Positions 6,757 to 15,080 are shown, counted from the first letter of the stretch. The stretch is 20,613 nucleotides of DNA from an uncultured Actinomycetes bacterium (GCA_903953805.1 CAJBLC010000028.1:1-20613), one strand, 5' to 3'. Made by a program: numbers and translations. The notes: generated by a model from the letters alone, not told the origin.

Positions 6757-9700
6757 GTGACACTTTTTAGTACCTTGCCAGCCGCACAGGGCCTCTACAA
6801 CCCTGCTGATGAGCATGACGCATGTGGCGTCGCGATGGTTGCTACCCTCAATAAAGTTGCAACACATGAGATTGTCGCGCAGGCGCTCGAAGCGTTGCGC
6901 AACCTTGAACACCGTGGCGCAACTGGCGCCGAACCAGATAGTGGTGATGGTGCCGGAATTTTGATTCGCGTCCCTGATGCCTTCTATCGCGAAGTCGCAG
7001 GCTTTGAACTTCCACCGGTTGGGCATTACGCAACTGGAGTTGCATTTATCGATCCTAAGTTTTCAAATTACGATGGAATTAAAGAGATTGTTGAAGCAGA
7101 GAATGCAACAGTTCTTGGCTGGCGCGAACTCCCTATTGATTCAGCAAAGCTTGGCAAGACAGCACTCTCCGTCATGCCAAAGTTCATGCAGATCTTTATC
7201 GCTGGAAATAATGGCGAGTCCGAGTTAGTTCTCGATCGCCTGGCATTTGTTATTCGTAAGCGTATTGAGCATGCCTTCCCGATTTATTTCCCATCATTGT
7301 CATCTGCAACGATTGTCTACAAAGGAATGTTGACGACCGGGCAACTTGAAGAGTTCTTCCCAGATCTCTCCGATCCACGTGTTGCATCGCCAATGGCACT
7401 CGTTCACTCACGGTTCTCAACAAATACCTTCCCATCATGGCCGCTTGCGCACCCGTATCGCTTCATTGCTCACAACGGTGAGATCAATACCGTGAAGGGC
7501 AATCGCAATTGGATGCGTGCGCGTGAGGCGCTTCTCGCCAGCGATCTCATTCCAGGAGAGATCAGCCGCATCTTCCCAATTGTTGATGCGCAGGGCAGCG
7601 ATACTGCTTCATTTGATGAAGTACTTGAGCTTCTCTATTTGGGTGGTCGCTCACTCCCACATGCAATCTTGATGATGATCCCTGAGGCATGGGAGAACCA
7701 TGCAACGATGTCAAAGCAGAGAAGGGATTTCTACGCTTTCCATGCTTCGATGATGGAGCCATGGGATGGTCCAGCGTGTGTGACATTTACTGATGGTCGC
7801 CAAGTTGGCGCAGTTCTCGATCGCAATGGATTACGCCCATCGCGCTTCTGGGTAACCGATGATGGCCTCGTCGTCTTAGCATCCGAAGTTGGCGTCCTCG
7901 ATATTCCAGCAGAGAAGATTGTTCGTAAGGGTCGTCTACAGCCTGGTCGCATGTTCCTGGTCGATATTGAACAAGGTCGAATCATCGAAGATGATGAGAT
8001 CAAGGATCAACTCGCTTCAGCCGCCCCTTATGGCGAATGGCTCCAACAAGGTCTCGTCAAACTTTCAGACCTTCCAGCTCGTGAGCACATTATCTATCCA
8101 CACTCATCAGTTGTTCGTCGCCAAAAGGCATTTGGATATACCGAAGAAGAACTACGCATCATTGTTGCGCCAATGGCGCGCAATGGCGCCGAACCTCTTG
8201 GCTCTATGGGTACCGATACGCCAATTGCTGCGCTCTCAGATAAGCCACGTTTACTCTTTGATTACTTCGCCCAACTCTTTGCGCAGGTTACAAACCCACC
8301 TCTCGATGCAATTCGCGAAGAATTAGTAACGAGTCTCTCGGGAAGTATCGGACCAGAGCACAATCTCTTAGACCCAGGTCCAGAATCTTGTCGTCAGATC
8401 TCACTCGACTTCCCAGTGATCGATAATGATGAATTAGCAAAGATCATCCACGTCAACGTTGATGGTGACCATCCCGGATTCCAATCGCACGTTGTCCGTG
8501 GCCTCTTCCCAGCCGCTGGCGGGGGAGAAGCCCTTCGTGCACGTATCGATGAAATCCGCGCAGAGGTTTCAGAAGCGATCAAGAATGGTGCTCACATCAT
8601 CGTTCTCTCAGATCGCGATGGCGATGCCGAAGATGCACCGATTCCATCTCTTCTTCTTACCTCTGCTATTCACCATCACCTTATTCGCGAGAAGACCCGT
8701 ACCAAGGTCGGCTTAATCGTCGAATCTGGTGAAGTTCGCGAAGTGCACCATGTTGCTCTTCTGATCGGCTTCGGTGCAGCTGCAGTCAATCCATATCTTG
8801 CGATGGAATCTGCCGAAGATCTCGTTCGTCAGGGTGTCATCACTGGAATCACGCCGGAGAAGGCAGTCGCAAACCTCATCAAGTCACTCGGCAAGGGTGT
8901 CTTAAAGGTTATGTCGAAGATGGGTATTTCAACCATCGCCTCATACACCGGTGCTCAGGTATTTGAAGCGATCGGTCTCTCTCGTGAAGTTGTTGATGAG
9001 TACTTCGTTGGGCTGACATCACGCCTTGGCGGAGTTTCTATTGAAACTATCGCCGACGAGACTATTAAGCGCCATCACATCGCCTATCCACCAGGCGGAG
9101 AAATCCCTGGTGCAAAGAAACTTCCTATCGGTGGCGAGTACCAGTGGCGCCGTGATGGTGAACCACACCTCTTCGATCCAGAGACAGTCTTTACACTTCA
9201 GCACTCAACACGTGCAAAGCGTTACGACATCTTCAAGAGATATACCCGCCATATCGACGATCAATCTCACCGTTTGATGACCCTGCGCGGACTCTTCGAA
9301 TTTAAGGAAGGCATCCGTCCTGCTGTCCCCATTGATCAAGTTGAGCCAGCCTCATCCATCATCAAGCGATTCGCGACTGGTGCGATGTCTTATGGTTCGA
9401 TCTCACAAGAGGCGCACGAGACTCTCGCTATCGCGATGAATCGCCTAGGCGGTAAGTCCAATACTGGTGAGGGTGGTGAATCACCAGATCGCTTCACACC
9501 AGATGCAAATGGCGACCTCCGTCGTTCAGCCGTCAAGCAGGTTGCCTCTGGTCGTTTCGGCGTCACATCTAATTACCTTGTTAATGCCGATGATATTCAG
9601 ATCAAAATGGCGCAAGGTGCAAAGCCTGGTGAAGGTGGACAGCTCCCTGGAAATAAGGTCTATCCCTGGATTGCACAAGTGCGTTATTCAACGCCAGGCG

Positions 9701-11271
9701 TTGGTCTGATTTCGCCACCTCCGCATCACGATATCTATTCGATTGAGGATCTTGCTCAACTGATCCATGATCTCAAGAATGCGAATCGCAACGCTCGCGT
9801 TCACGTCAAGCTTGTAGCTGAAGTTGGAGTAGGAACTGTTGCTGCTGGTGTCTCAAAGGCACACGCAGATGTCGTTCTCATCTCTGGCCATGATGGTGGA
9901 ACCGGTGCTTCACCGCTCACATCTCTCAAGCATGCTGGCGCTCCATGGGAGCTCGGCTTAGCTGAGACTCAACAGACATTGATGCTCAATGGCCTTCGCG
10001 ATCGCATTGTGGTTCAAGTCGATGGTCAGATGAAGACCGGCCGCGATGTTGTTATCGCAGCGCTCCTTGGTGCAGAAGAGTTTGGTTTTGCTACTGCTCC
10101 ACTCGTTGTCTCTGGTTGCGTCATGATGCGCGTCTGCCATCTTGATACCTGTCCAGTTGGTGTGGCGACTCAGAATCCGGAACTTCGCGCTCGTTTCTCT
10201 GGAAAGCCAGAGTTTGTCGAGACCTTCTTCGAATATATCGCGGAAGAAGTTCGTGAGTGGTTGGCCAAGCTCGGCTTCCGCACTCTCGATGAGGCGATTG
10301 GTCAAGTCGAACTCCTCGACACTAAGGCAGCTGTCGATCACTGGAAGGCGAGTGGATTAGATCTCGCTCCACTTCTCGCTGCTCCGGCAAGCATGGCCTA
10401 TCCAGATCGTAAGAACACCACTGTTCAAGAGCATGGGTTAGATGCTGCGCTTGATAATGAATTAATCAAGCTCTCATCTGATGCACTTATGGATGCAAAG
10501 CCAGTCCGACTTTCAATCAATGTGCGTAACGTTAATCGCACAGTTGGAACGATGCTCGGCGCAGAACTCACCCGTAAATACGGGGGAGAAGGACTACCTG
10601 AGAACACTATCGATATCGCACTTCATGGTGCAGTCGGTCAATCTCTCGGAGCCTTCATTCCGAAGGGTCTCACCTTGCGACTCTACGGTGATGCAAACGA
10701 TCACGTAGGTAAGGGTCTCTCTGGTGGTCGAGTCATCGTTCGCCAAGATGAGAAGGCAATCGTGAAGTCTGAAGAGAATGTCATTGCCGGAAACGTCATC
10801 GGTTACGGTGCGACTAGCGGTGAGATCTTCATTCGAGGCATCGTTGGAGAACGCTTCTGCGTCCGAAACTCTGGCGCAACGGCGATCGTTGAAGGCGTTG
10901 GCGATCATGGTTGCGAATATATGACTGGCGGTATTGCAGTTGTCCTTGGCAAGATCGGGCGCAACTTTGCAGCGGGAATGTCTGGCGGTCGTGCCTTCGT
11001 TCTTGACCTTGATGCTCGTTTGGTGAATACCGATATGGTCGATGTTCTCTCACTTCCAGCTGATCAAGAGGCCTCGCTCAAGTCACTTCTTGAGCGCTTC
11101 TATGCTGATACTGGCTCTGAAGTAGCTCACTCCCTGATCTCAGATTGGGAACCGCAGAAGAATCGCATCTCACTCGTTATGCCACGTGACTATGCCCGCG
11201 TACTTGCGGCGATGGAACGAGCAGAACGAGAAGGTCTTGATGTCAACAAAGTAGTTATGGAGGCGTTGTAA
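6757..11271 (+). CDS. gltB: Glutamate synthase (NADPH) large subunit
   Basis: The large GOGAT subunit hydrolyses glutamine and uses the ammonia to aminate 2-oxoglutarate, giving two glutamates. About 1504 residues, normal length. Order: class II glutaminase domain (about 23-430) with catalytic C23 in DACGVAMVA, exposed once the short propeptide is removed; central domain; FMN-binding synthase domain (about 810-1180) with SQEAHETLAIAMNRLGG and the 3Fe-4S cysteines C1121, C1127 and C1132 in GCVMMRVCHLDTCPVG; then the C-terminal GXGXG beta-helix. I chose GTG 6757 because GGGAG lies 5 bases upstream (6747-6751) and the result, MTLFSTLPAAQGLY, looks like other actinobacterial N-termini. GTG 6745, four codons earlier, has no such site. 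gltD follows after 2 bases. Confidence 0.97.
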   Translation: MTLFSTLPAAQGLYNPADEHDACGVAMVATLNKVATHEIVAQALEALRNLEHRGATGAEPDSGDGAGILIRVPDAFYREVAGFELPPVGHYATGVAFIDPKFSNYDGIKEIVEAENATVLGWRELPIDSAKLGKTALSVMPKFMQIFIAGNNGESELVLDRLAFVIRKRIEHAFPIYFPSLSSATIVYKGMLTTGQLEEFFPDLSDPRVASPMALVHSRFSTNTFPSWPLAHPYRFIAHNGEINTVKGNRNWMRAREALLASDLIPGEISRIFPIVDAQGSDTASFDEVLELLYLGGRSLPHAILMMIPEAWENHATMSKQRRDFYAFHASMMEPWDGPACVTFTDGRQVGAVLDRNGLRPSRFWVTDDGLVVLASEVGVLDIPAEKIVRKGRLQPGRMFLVDIEQGRIIEDDEIKDQLASAAPYGEWLQQGLVKLSDLPAREHIIYPHSSVVRRQKAFGYTEEELRIIVAPMARNGAEPLGSMGTDTPIAALSDKPRLLFDYFAQLFAQVTNPPLDAIREELVTSLSGSIGPEHNLLDPGPESCRQISLDFPVIDNDELAKIIHVNVDGDHPGFQSHVVRGLFPAAGGGEALRARIDEIRAEVSEAIKNGAHIIVLSDRDGDAEDAPIPSLLLTSAIHHHLIREKTRTKVGLIVESGEVREVHHVALLIGFGAAAVNPYLAMESAEDLVRQGVITGITPEKAVANLIKSLGKGVLKVMSKMGISTIASYTGAQVFEAIGLSREVVDEYFVGLTSRLGGVSIETIADETIKRHHIAYPPGGEIPGAKKLPIGGEYQWRRDGEPHLFDPETVFTLQHSTRAKRYDIFKRYTRHIDDQSHRLMTLRGLFEFKEGIRPAVPIDQVEPASSIIKRFATGAMSYGSISQEAHETLAIAMNRLGGKSNTGEGGESPDRFTPDANGDLRRSAVKQVASGRFGVTSNYLVNADDIQIKMAQGAKPGEGGQLPGNKVYPWIAQVRYSTPGVGLISPPPHHDIYSIEDLAQLIHDLKNANRNARVHVKLVAEVGVGTVAAGVSKAHADVVLISGHDGGTGASPLTSLKHAGAPWELGLAETQQTLMLNGLRDRIVVQVDGQMKTGRDVVIAALLGAEEFGFATAPLVVSGCVMMRVCHLDTCPVGVATQNPELRARFSGKPEFVETFFEYIAEEVREWLAKLGFRTLDEAIGQVELLDTKAAVDHWKASGLDLAPLLAAPASMAYPDRKNTTVQEHGLDAALDNELIKLSSDALMDAKPVRLSINVRNVNRTVGTMLGAELTRKYGGEGLPENTIDIALHGAVGQSLGAFIPKGLTLRLYGDANDHVGKGLSGGRVIVRQDEKAIVKSEENVIAGNVIGYGATSGEIFIRGIVGERFCVRNSGATAIVEGVGDHGCEYMTGGIAVVLGKIGRNFAAGMSGGRAFVLDLDARLVNTDMVDVLSLPADQEASLKSLLERFYADTGSEVAHSLISDWEPQKNRISLVMPRDYARVLAAMERAEREGLDVNKVVMEAL

Positions 11272-11273
11272 AA

Positions 11274-12731
11274 ATGGCTGATCCAAAGGGCTTTCTCACT
11301 ACGCCACGCGAAACTCCAAAGCGCCGTCCCGTTGATGTGCGCATCAAGGATTGGAAAGAGGTCTACGAGCCACAACCAATCGCTGATCTACAGAAGCAAG
11401 CTGGACGTTGCATGGATTGTGGAATTCCGTTCTGTCACAACGGCTGCCCACTAGGAAATCTCATTCCTGAGTGGAATGACCTCATGTGGCGTGGCGAACA
11501 ACGCGAAGCCATTGATCGCCTCCACGCGACCAACAACTTCCCAGAGTTCACCGGTCGCCTCTGCCCTGCACCATGTGAAACTGCATGTGTCGTTGGAATC
11601 AATGCAGATGCTGTCACCATCAAGCAGGTAGAACTTCGCACCATTGAAGAAGCCTTTGATTCTGGTGCTGTAACTCCACTACCTTCTGAGCGCCTCACTG
11701 GAAAGACAGTTGCCGTTATTGGTTCAGGACCTGCAGGTCTTGCCGCCGCTCAACAGTTGACTCGAGCAGGCCACACTGTCGCTGTCTATGAGCGTGCAGA
11801 TCGAATTGGTGGATTGTTACGTTACGGAATTCCAGAGTTCAAGATGGAGAAGTCAATCGTCGATCGACGCTTGGCGCAGATGGAGGCTGAGGGAACTCGC
11901 TTCCGCCCTGGCGTCAATGTCGGCGTCGATATCACTGGCGAACAATTACGATCAAAGTTCGATGCGATTGTTTTGGCAGTTGGATCAACGAATTGGCGTG
12001 ATCTACAAGCACCGGGTAGAGAGTTCACAGGAATTTACCAAGCGATGGAGTATCTCCCTTGGGGAAATAAACAAGGCTTGGGAGAGCTTCAATCTGTTCC
12101 ACCGATCAATGCCGCTGGAAAACATGTTGTGATCCTTGGTGGTGGCGATACTGGTGCTGACTGTCTCGGAACTGCTATCCGACAGGGTGCAGCAAGTGTG
12201 ACTCAGTTAGAGATTATGCCTCGCCCAACAGAGGAACGTCCTGACTCACAACCATGGCCAACATATCCAATGATCTATCGCGTGAGCTCTGCACACGAAG
12301 AGGCAGGCGAGCGACTTTATGCTGTCTCAACTGAGAAGTTCTTGGGCGATAGCGATGGCAATGTTCGAGCTATTCAACTCGTCGAAACGAAGTTTGTTAA
12401 CGGAAAATTTGAGAAGGTCGAAGGATCTGAACGTGAGATTCCTGCGGACCTCGTCTTCTTAGCTATGGGATTTGTTGGCCCAGAGAAGAGCGAACTCCTT
12501 GCTCAACTTGAAGTCGAACTCGATGAGCGCGGAAATATCAAGCGCGATGGTGAATTCGCAACGAACATTGAAGGCGTTTTCGTAGCAGGAGATGCTGGAC
12601 GTGGCCAATCACTCATTGTTTGGGCTATCGCAGAAGGCCGTAGTTGCGCCTCAGCTGTCGACAATTTCCTGGAGGGATCGACCCAACTTCCATCACCGAT
12701 CGCGCCAACGACGCGTTCTTTGATGGTCTAA
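11274..12731 (+). CDS. gltD: Glutamate synthase (NADPH) small subunit
   Basis: The small GOGAT subunit takes electrons from NADPH through FAD to the iron-sulfur clusters and FMN of GltB. Length is 485 residues. The N-terminal part holds two cysteine groups for 4Fe-4S clusters: C46, C49, C54 and C58 (CMDCGIPFCHNGC), and C97, C101 and C105 (CPAPCETAC). The FAD-binding motif VIGSGPAGLAAA starts near 148 and the NADPH motif ILGGGDTGADCLG near 287. The C-terminal FAD segment reads VFVAGDAGRGQSLIVWA. A strong Shine-Dalgarno, GGAGG at 11259-11263, lies inside the end of gltB, and the ATG is 2 bases past its stop, which favours equal synthesis of both subunits. Confidence 0.98.
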   Translation: MADPKGFLTTPRETPKRRPVDVRIKDWKEVYEPQPIADLQKQAGRCMDCGIPFCHNGCPLGNLIPEWNDLMWRGEQREAIDRLHATNNFPEFTGRLCPAPCETACVVGINADAVTIKQVELRTIEEAFDSGAVTPLPSERLTGKTVAVIGSGPAGLAAAQQLTRAGHTVAVYERADRIGGLLRYGIPEFKMEKSIVDRRLAQMEAEGTRFRPGVNVGVDITGEQLRSKFDAIVLAVGSTNWRDLQAPGREFTGIYQAMEYLPWGNKQGLGELQSVPPINAAGKHVVILGGGDTGADCLGTAIRQGAASVTQLEIMPRPTEERPDSQPWPTYPMIYRVSSAHEEAGERLYAVSTEKFLGDSDGNVRAIQLVETKFVNGKFEKVEGSEREIPADLVFLAMGFVGPEKSELLAQLEVELDERGNIKRDGEFATNIEGVFVAGDAGRGQSLIVWAIAEGRSCASAVDNFLEGSTQLPSPIAPTTRSLMV

Positions 12732-12746
12732 TTACCAATAGGTAAT
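12731..12746. repeat. ATTACC-AATA-GGTAAT inverted repeat between gltD and pyk
   Basis: A perfect six-base inverted repeat with a four-base centre that begins at the last base of the gltD stop codon and ends 16 bases before the pyk ATG. As RNA it would be a weak AU-rich hairpin without a U tract, so it is not a terminator. As DNA it could be an operator (it fits the loose T-N11-A pattern of LysR-type sites). The half-site GTAAT also occurs in the phased repeats upstream of livJ. Function is unknown. Confidence 0.35.
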
Positions 12747-12762
12747 GGATTAAGGTTGAACC

Positions 12763-14205
12763 ATGCGTAGAGCGAAAATTGTTTGCACGATGGGTCCAGC
12801 AGTTGAGGCCCCTGAAAAAGTAGAAGAACTCATTGCCGCTGGCATGAATATGGCTCGACTCAATCTCTCACATGGGGGATATGAGGAGCATCAGAATCGC
12901 CTCGATCGAGTTCGAGCTGCGGCAGCAAAGGCTGGTAAAGCGGTAGCGATTCTCGTCGACCTCCAAGGTCCAAAGATTCGTCTTGCCCGTTTCAAGGATG
13001 GCCCGCACGAGCTCTTCCGTGGCGATATCTTCACGATCACGACCGATGAAGTCGAAGGCACAAAGGATCGTTGCGGAACGACGTACAAGGGCCTCCCTGG
13101 AGATTGCAAGCCTGGCGATCGCATCTTGATCGATGATGGAAAAGTTTCAGTCGAAGTTATCGAAGTCAAGGGCAATGATGTTGTCACCAAGGTAACTCAA
13201 CCTGGATTTGTATCGAACAACAAGGGAATAAATCTTCCCGGTGTTGCAGTGTCTGTTCCTGCGATGTCTGAGAAAGATATCGAAGATCTTCGTTGGGGAC
13301 TTCGTGCCGGAGCGGATTTCATCGCACTCTCATTTGTGCGCAACGCAAAAGATATTGAAGATGTACATGCCATTATGGATGAGGTTGGAATTCGTCGTCC
13401 GGTTATCGCCAAGATTGAGAAGCCACAAGCAGTTGATAATCTCGAAGAGATCGTTGCCGCATTCGATGGCATCATGGTTGCACGTGGTGATCTCGGTGTT
13501 GAGATGCCAATTGAAGAAGTTCCCCTCGTTCAGAAGCAATGCATCACACTCAGTCGCGAAGCGGCTAAGCCTGTGATCGTTGCAACTCAGATGCTTGATT
13601 CCATGATCACTAACTCTTCACCTACCCGCGCCGAGGCAACTGACTGTGCAAATGCCGTGCTTGATGGTGCAGATGCGCTTATGCTCTCAGGCGAGACATC
13701 TGTTGGCGCCTTTGCTATTGAAGCGGTAAAGACCATGGGTCGAATCATTGAGCGCACTGAAGAGTCGATGCTCGATCGGATTCCAAAGATTCAGGGAGTT
13801 CCACACACAAAGGGTGGAGCGATCACGAAAGCGGCTACCGAAATTGGCGCCGTTGTCGGTGCGAAATACCTTGTGGCCTTTACTCAGAGCGGTGAGTCTG
13901 CTCGTCGTATCTCGCGTTTCCGCTCACCAATCAAGATCCTCGCACTTACCCCTGAGGCACATGTCTACAATCAACTTGCTCTCAGTTGGGGAGTAGAGCC
14001 ATTGATTATTCCGACGGTCTCCCATACTGATGAGATGGTTAAGCAGGTTGATGCCTTATTGCTCGACTCTGGTCGAGGAACGAAGGGTGAGCAAGTGGTC
14101 ATCGTGGCGGGCGCTCCTCCAGGAATCCCAGGCTCAACAAATGCGGTCCGCGTTCATATCATTGGCGATGCTGTCGATGGAGTAGCACCGGCATATCGGA
14201 GCTAA
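12763..14205 (+). CDS. pyk: Pyruvate kinase
   Basis: It converts phosphoenolpyruvate and ADP to pyruvate and ATP, the last step of glycolysis. At 480 residues it has the usual bacterial length: TIM barrel, inserted B domain (about 73-165) and C-terminal allosteric domain. Visible active-site residues include R32 and N34 (ARLNLSHG), K71 (LQGPKIR), K217 and E219 (IAKIEKP) and D243 (ARGDLGVE). The signature VATQMLDSMITNSSPTRAE and ALMLSGETSVG follow. The C-terminal part (FTQSGESARRISRFRS, ILALTPEAHVYNQL) is typical of actinobacterial enzymes. AAGG at 12752-12755 is the ribosome binding site. The 31-base gap from gltD allows read-through from gltBD or a separate promoter. Transcription ends at the strong hairpin 14236-14272. 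Confidence 0.98.
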   Translation: MRRAKIVCTMGPAVEAPEKVEELIAAGMNMARLNLSHGGYEEHQNRLDRVRAAAAKAGKAVAILVDLQGPKIRLARFKDGPHELFRGDIFTITTDEVEGTKDRCGTTYKGLPGDCKPGDRILIDDGKVSVEVIEVKGNDVVTKVTQPGFVSNNKGINLPGVAVSVPAMSEKDIEDLRWGLRAGADFIALSFVRNAKDIEDVHAIMDEVGIRRPVIAKIEKPQAVDNLEEIVAAFDGIMVARGDLGVEMPIEEVPLVQKQCITLSREAAKPVIVATQMLDSMITNSSPTRAEATDCANAVLDGADALMLSGETSVGAFAIEAVKTMGRIIERTEESMLDRIPKIQGVPHTKGGAITKAATEIGAVVGAKYLVAFTQSGESARRISRFRSPIKILALTPEAHVYNQLALSWGVEPLIIPTVSHTDEMVKQVDALLLDSGRGTKGEQVVIVAGAPPGIPGSTNAVRVHIIGDAVDGVAPAYRS

Positions 14206-14224
14206 ACTCAAAAGCCATTACAAA

Positions 14225-14252
14225 TTGGATCTGACGAGGGTGGGGTTATAAA
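14225..14252 (+). promoter_or_regulatory. Likely promoter of tRNA and pdtaR, inside pyk terminator
   Basis: TTGGAT (14225-14230), 16 bases, TATAAA (14247-14252). The -10 hexamer matches consensus in five of six positions; the -35 is weak. The -10 lies wholly in the loop of the pyk terminator. Transcription would start near 14259, inside the right arm, so the new RNA lacks the left arm and could not form the terminator. Only four bases separate the terminator T tract from the tRNA, so there is no room for a promoter after it. Confidence 0.5.
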
Positions 14253-14272
14253 CTCCCACCCTCTTCTTTTTT
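14236..14272 (+). terminator. Intrinsic terminator of pyk
   Basis: GAGGGTGGG (14236-14244) pairs perfectly with CCCACCCTC (14255-14263), closing a 10-base loop (GTTATAAACT). TTCTTTTTT follows at 14264-14272. It begins 30 bases after the pyk stop. Stem strength and the T run make it a convincing Rho-independent terminator. On the other strand there is no matching T run, so it acts only rightwards. Confidence 0.92.
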
Positions 14273-14276
14273 ACAC

Positions 14277-14349
14277 GCCTCGGTACTCCAACGGTAGAGA
14301 GGGCGGACTCAAAATCCGCACAGTGTCGGTTCAAATCCGACTCGAGGCA
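14277..14349 (+). tRNA. tRNA with anticodon CAA (Leu, UUG codon), short variable loop
   Basis: A complete 73-base cloverleaf. Acceptor GCCTCGG pairs with TCGAGGC (14342-14348) with one G-U pair; D stem CTC/GAG (14286-14288, 14299-14301) with GG in the loop; anticodon stem GCGGA/TCCGC around CTCAAAA, giving anticodon CAA at 14310-14312; T stem GTCGG/CCGAC around TTCAAAT. The discriminator is A, as leucine tRNAs need, and the D loop ending GGTAGA resembles that of leucine tRNAs. CCA is not encoded. The variable loop is only five bases (ACAGT), whereas bacterial leucine tRNAs normally have a long variable arm, so the isotype is less certain than the anticodon. The gene starts 4 bases after the pyk terminator and ends one base before the pdtaR ATG. 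Confidence 0.9.
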
Positions 14350-14350
14350 C

Positions 14351-14992
14351 ATGTCAGATCGCGAAGCTCCAACATCGATGCCATCGAGTGGCGACGTTTC
14401 GTTACCGAGCCCTCGTATCTTGGTCGCAGAAGATGAAGCGATCATTCGATTAGATCTTGTCGAGATGCTCACTGAGGCTGGCTATACCGTCGTCGCGCAA
14501 GCGACAAATGGCATTGAAGCGATCGCCCTCGCTCAGGAACATAAACCAGATCTAGCAATTCTCGATGTGAAGATGCCAGAGTTGGATGGGATCTCTGCTG
14601 CCGAGAAGATCATTGAGATCTCACCAGTCCTCATGTTGACTGCATTTAGTCAGCGAGATTTGGTTGAACGCGCGCGCGATGCCGGAGTCATGGCATATGT
14701 CGTGAAGCCATTTGGAATTGCCGATCTCATTCCCGCAATCGAGATTGCCATGAGTCGCCATACCCAGATGAAGAGCCTGGCTGCAGAGGTAGCAGATCTC
14801 CACGAACGACTTGAAACTCGCAAGGTGATCGATCGAGCAAAGGGCATCTTGATGGCCGCTCTTAACCTGACTGAACCACAGGCCTTCTCATGGATTCAAC
14901 GCGCAGCGATGGACCGTCGAATCTCCATGAAGGAAGTCTCGCTCGCCGTCATCTCGCCTGATGCAGTGCCAGATAGCGCCAAAAAGAGCTGA
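14351..14992 (+). CDS. pdtaR: ANTAR-domain response regulator, PdtaR type
   Basis: A 213-residue two-component regulator that, when phosphorylated by a PdtaS-type kinase, binds RNA hairpins and acts as an antiterminator. The receiver domain (about 22-140) has the acidic pair E27-D28, phospho-acceptor D72 (LAILDVKMPELDG), T97 (LTAFSQRD) and K119 (VVKPF). The ANTAR domain (about 148-205) reads LETRKVIDRAKGIL, then AFSWIQRAAMDRR and the final helix. The ATG at 14351 is one base after the tRNA discriminator; GAGG of the acceptor arm is only 3 bases away. A second ATG at 14378 would remove nine non-conserved residues and cannot be excluded. No kinase gene is in the window. Its place directly before the liv operon matches the Streptomyces order as I recall it. 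Confidence 0.94.
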   Translation: MSDREAPTSMPSSGDVSLPSPRILVAEDEAIIRLDLVEMLTEAGYTVVAQATNGIEAIALAQEHKPDLAILDVKMPELDGISAAEKIIEISPVLMLTAFSQRDLVERARDAGVMAYVVKPFGIADLIPAIEIAMSRHTQMKSLAAEVADLHERLETRKVIDRAKGILMAALNLTEPQAFSWIQRAAMDRRISMKEVSLAVISPDAVPDSAKKS

Positions 14993-15053
14993 CGCTGGCT
15001 CCAAGGTGCGAAACCTTTGCAGCTCCCTCAAAATCGAGGGTTTGACCGCACCC

Positions 15054-15080
15054 GTAATAAAAACGTAATAAAAAAGTGAT
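15054..15080. promoter_or_regulatory. Three GTnAT half-sites at 11-base steps upstream of livJ
   Basis: GTAAT (15054-15058), six bases, GTAAT (15065-15069), six bases, GTGAT (15076-15080). The first two units lie in an exact tandem repeat of the 11-mer CGTAATAAAAA (15053-15063 and 15064-15074). Eleven-base steps place the half-sites on one DNA face, as for OmpR-family regulators such as GlnR (GTnAC-N6-GnAAC) and PhoP. Here the fifth base is T rather than C, so GlnR is only a candidate. The block lies about 65-95 bases before the predicted livJ transcription start, a usual place for activators. Confidence 0.5.

Noticed and set aside
14351..14377. The tRNA considered as an integration site for a mobile element.
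   Set aside because: No integrase gene, repeated tRNA 3' end or foreign block follows; pdtaR and liv are core genes.
15003..15043. Two small hairpins (AAGGT/ACCTT and CCCTC/GAGGG) after pdtaR, with an alternative pairing AAACCTT/AGGGTTT, considered as an ANTAR target or attenuator.
   Set aside because: The known ANTAR target has paired hexaloops with A at position 1 and G at position 4. The second loop is AAAATC (no G4), the first has five bases, and no T tract follows. Stems are only five pairs.
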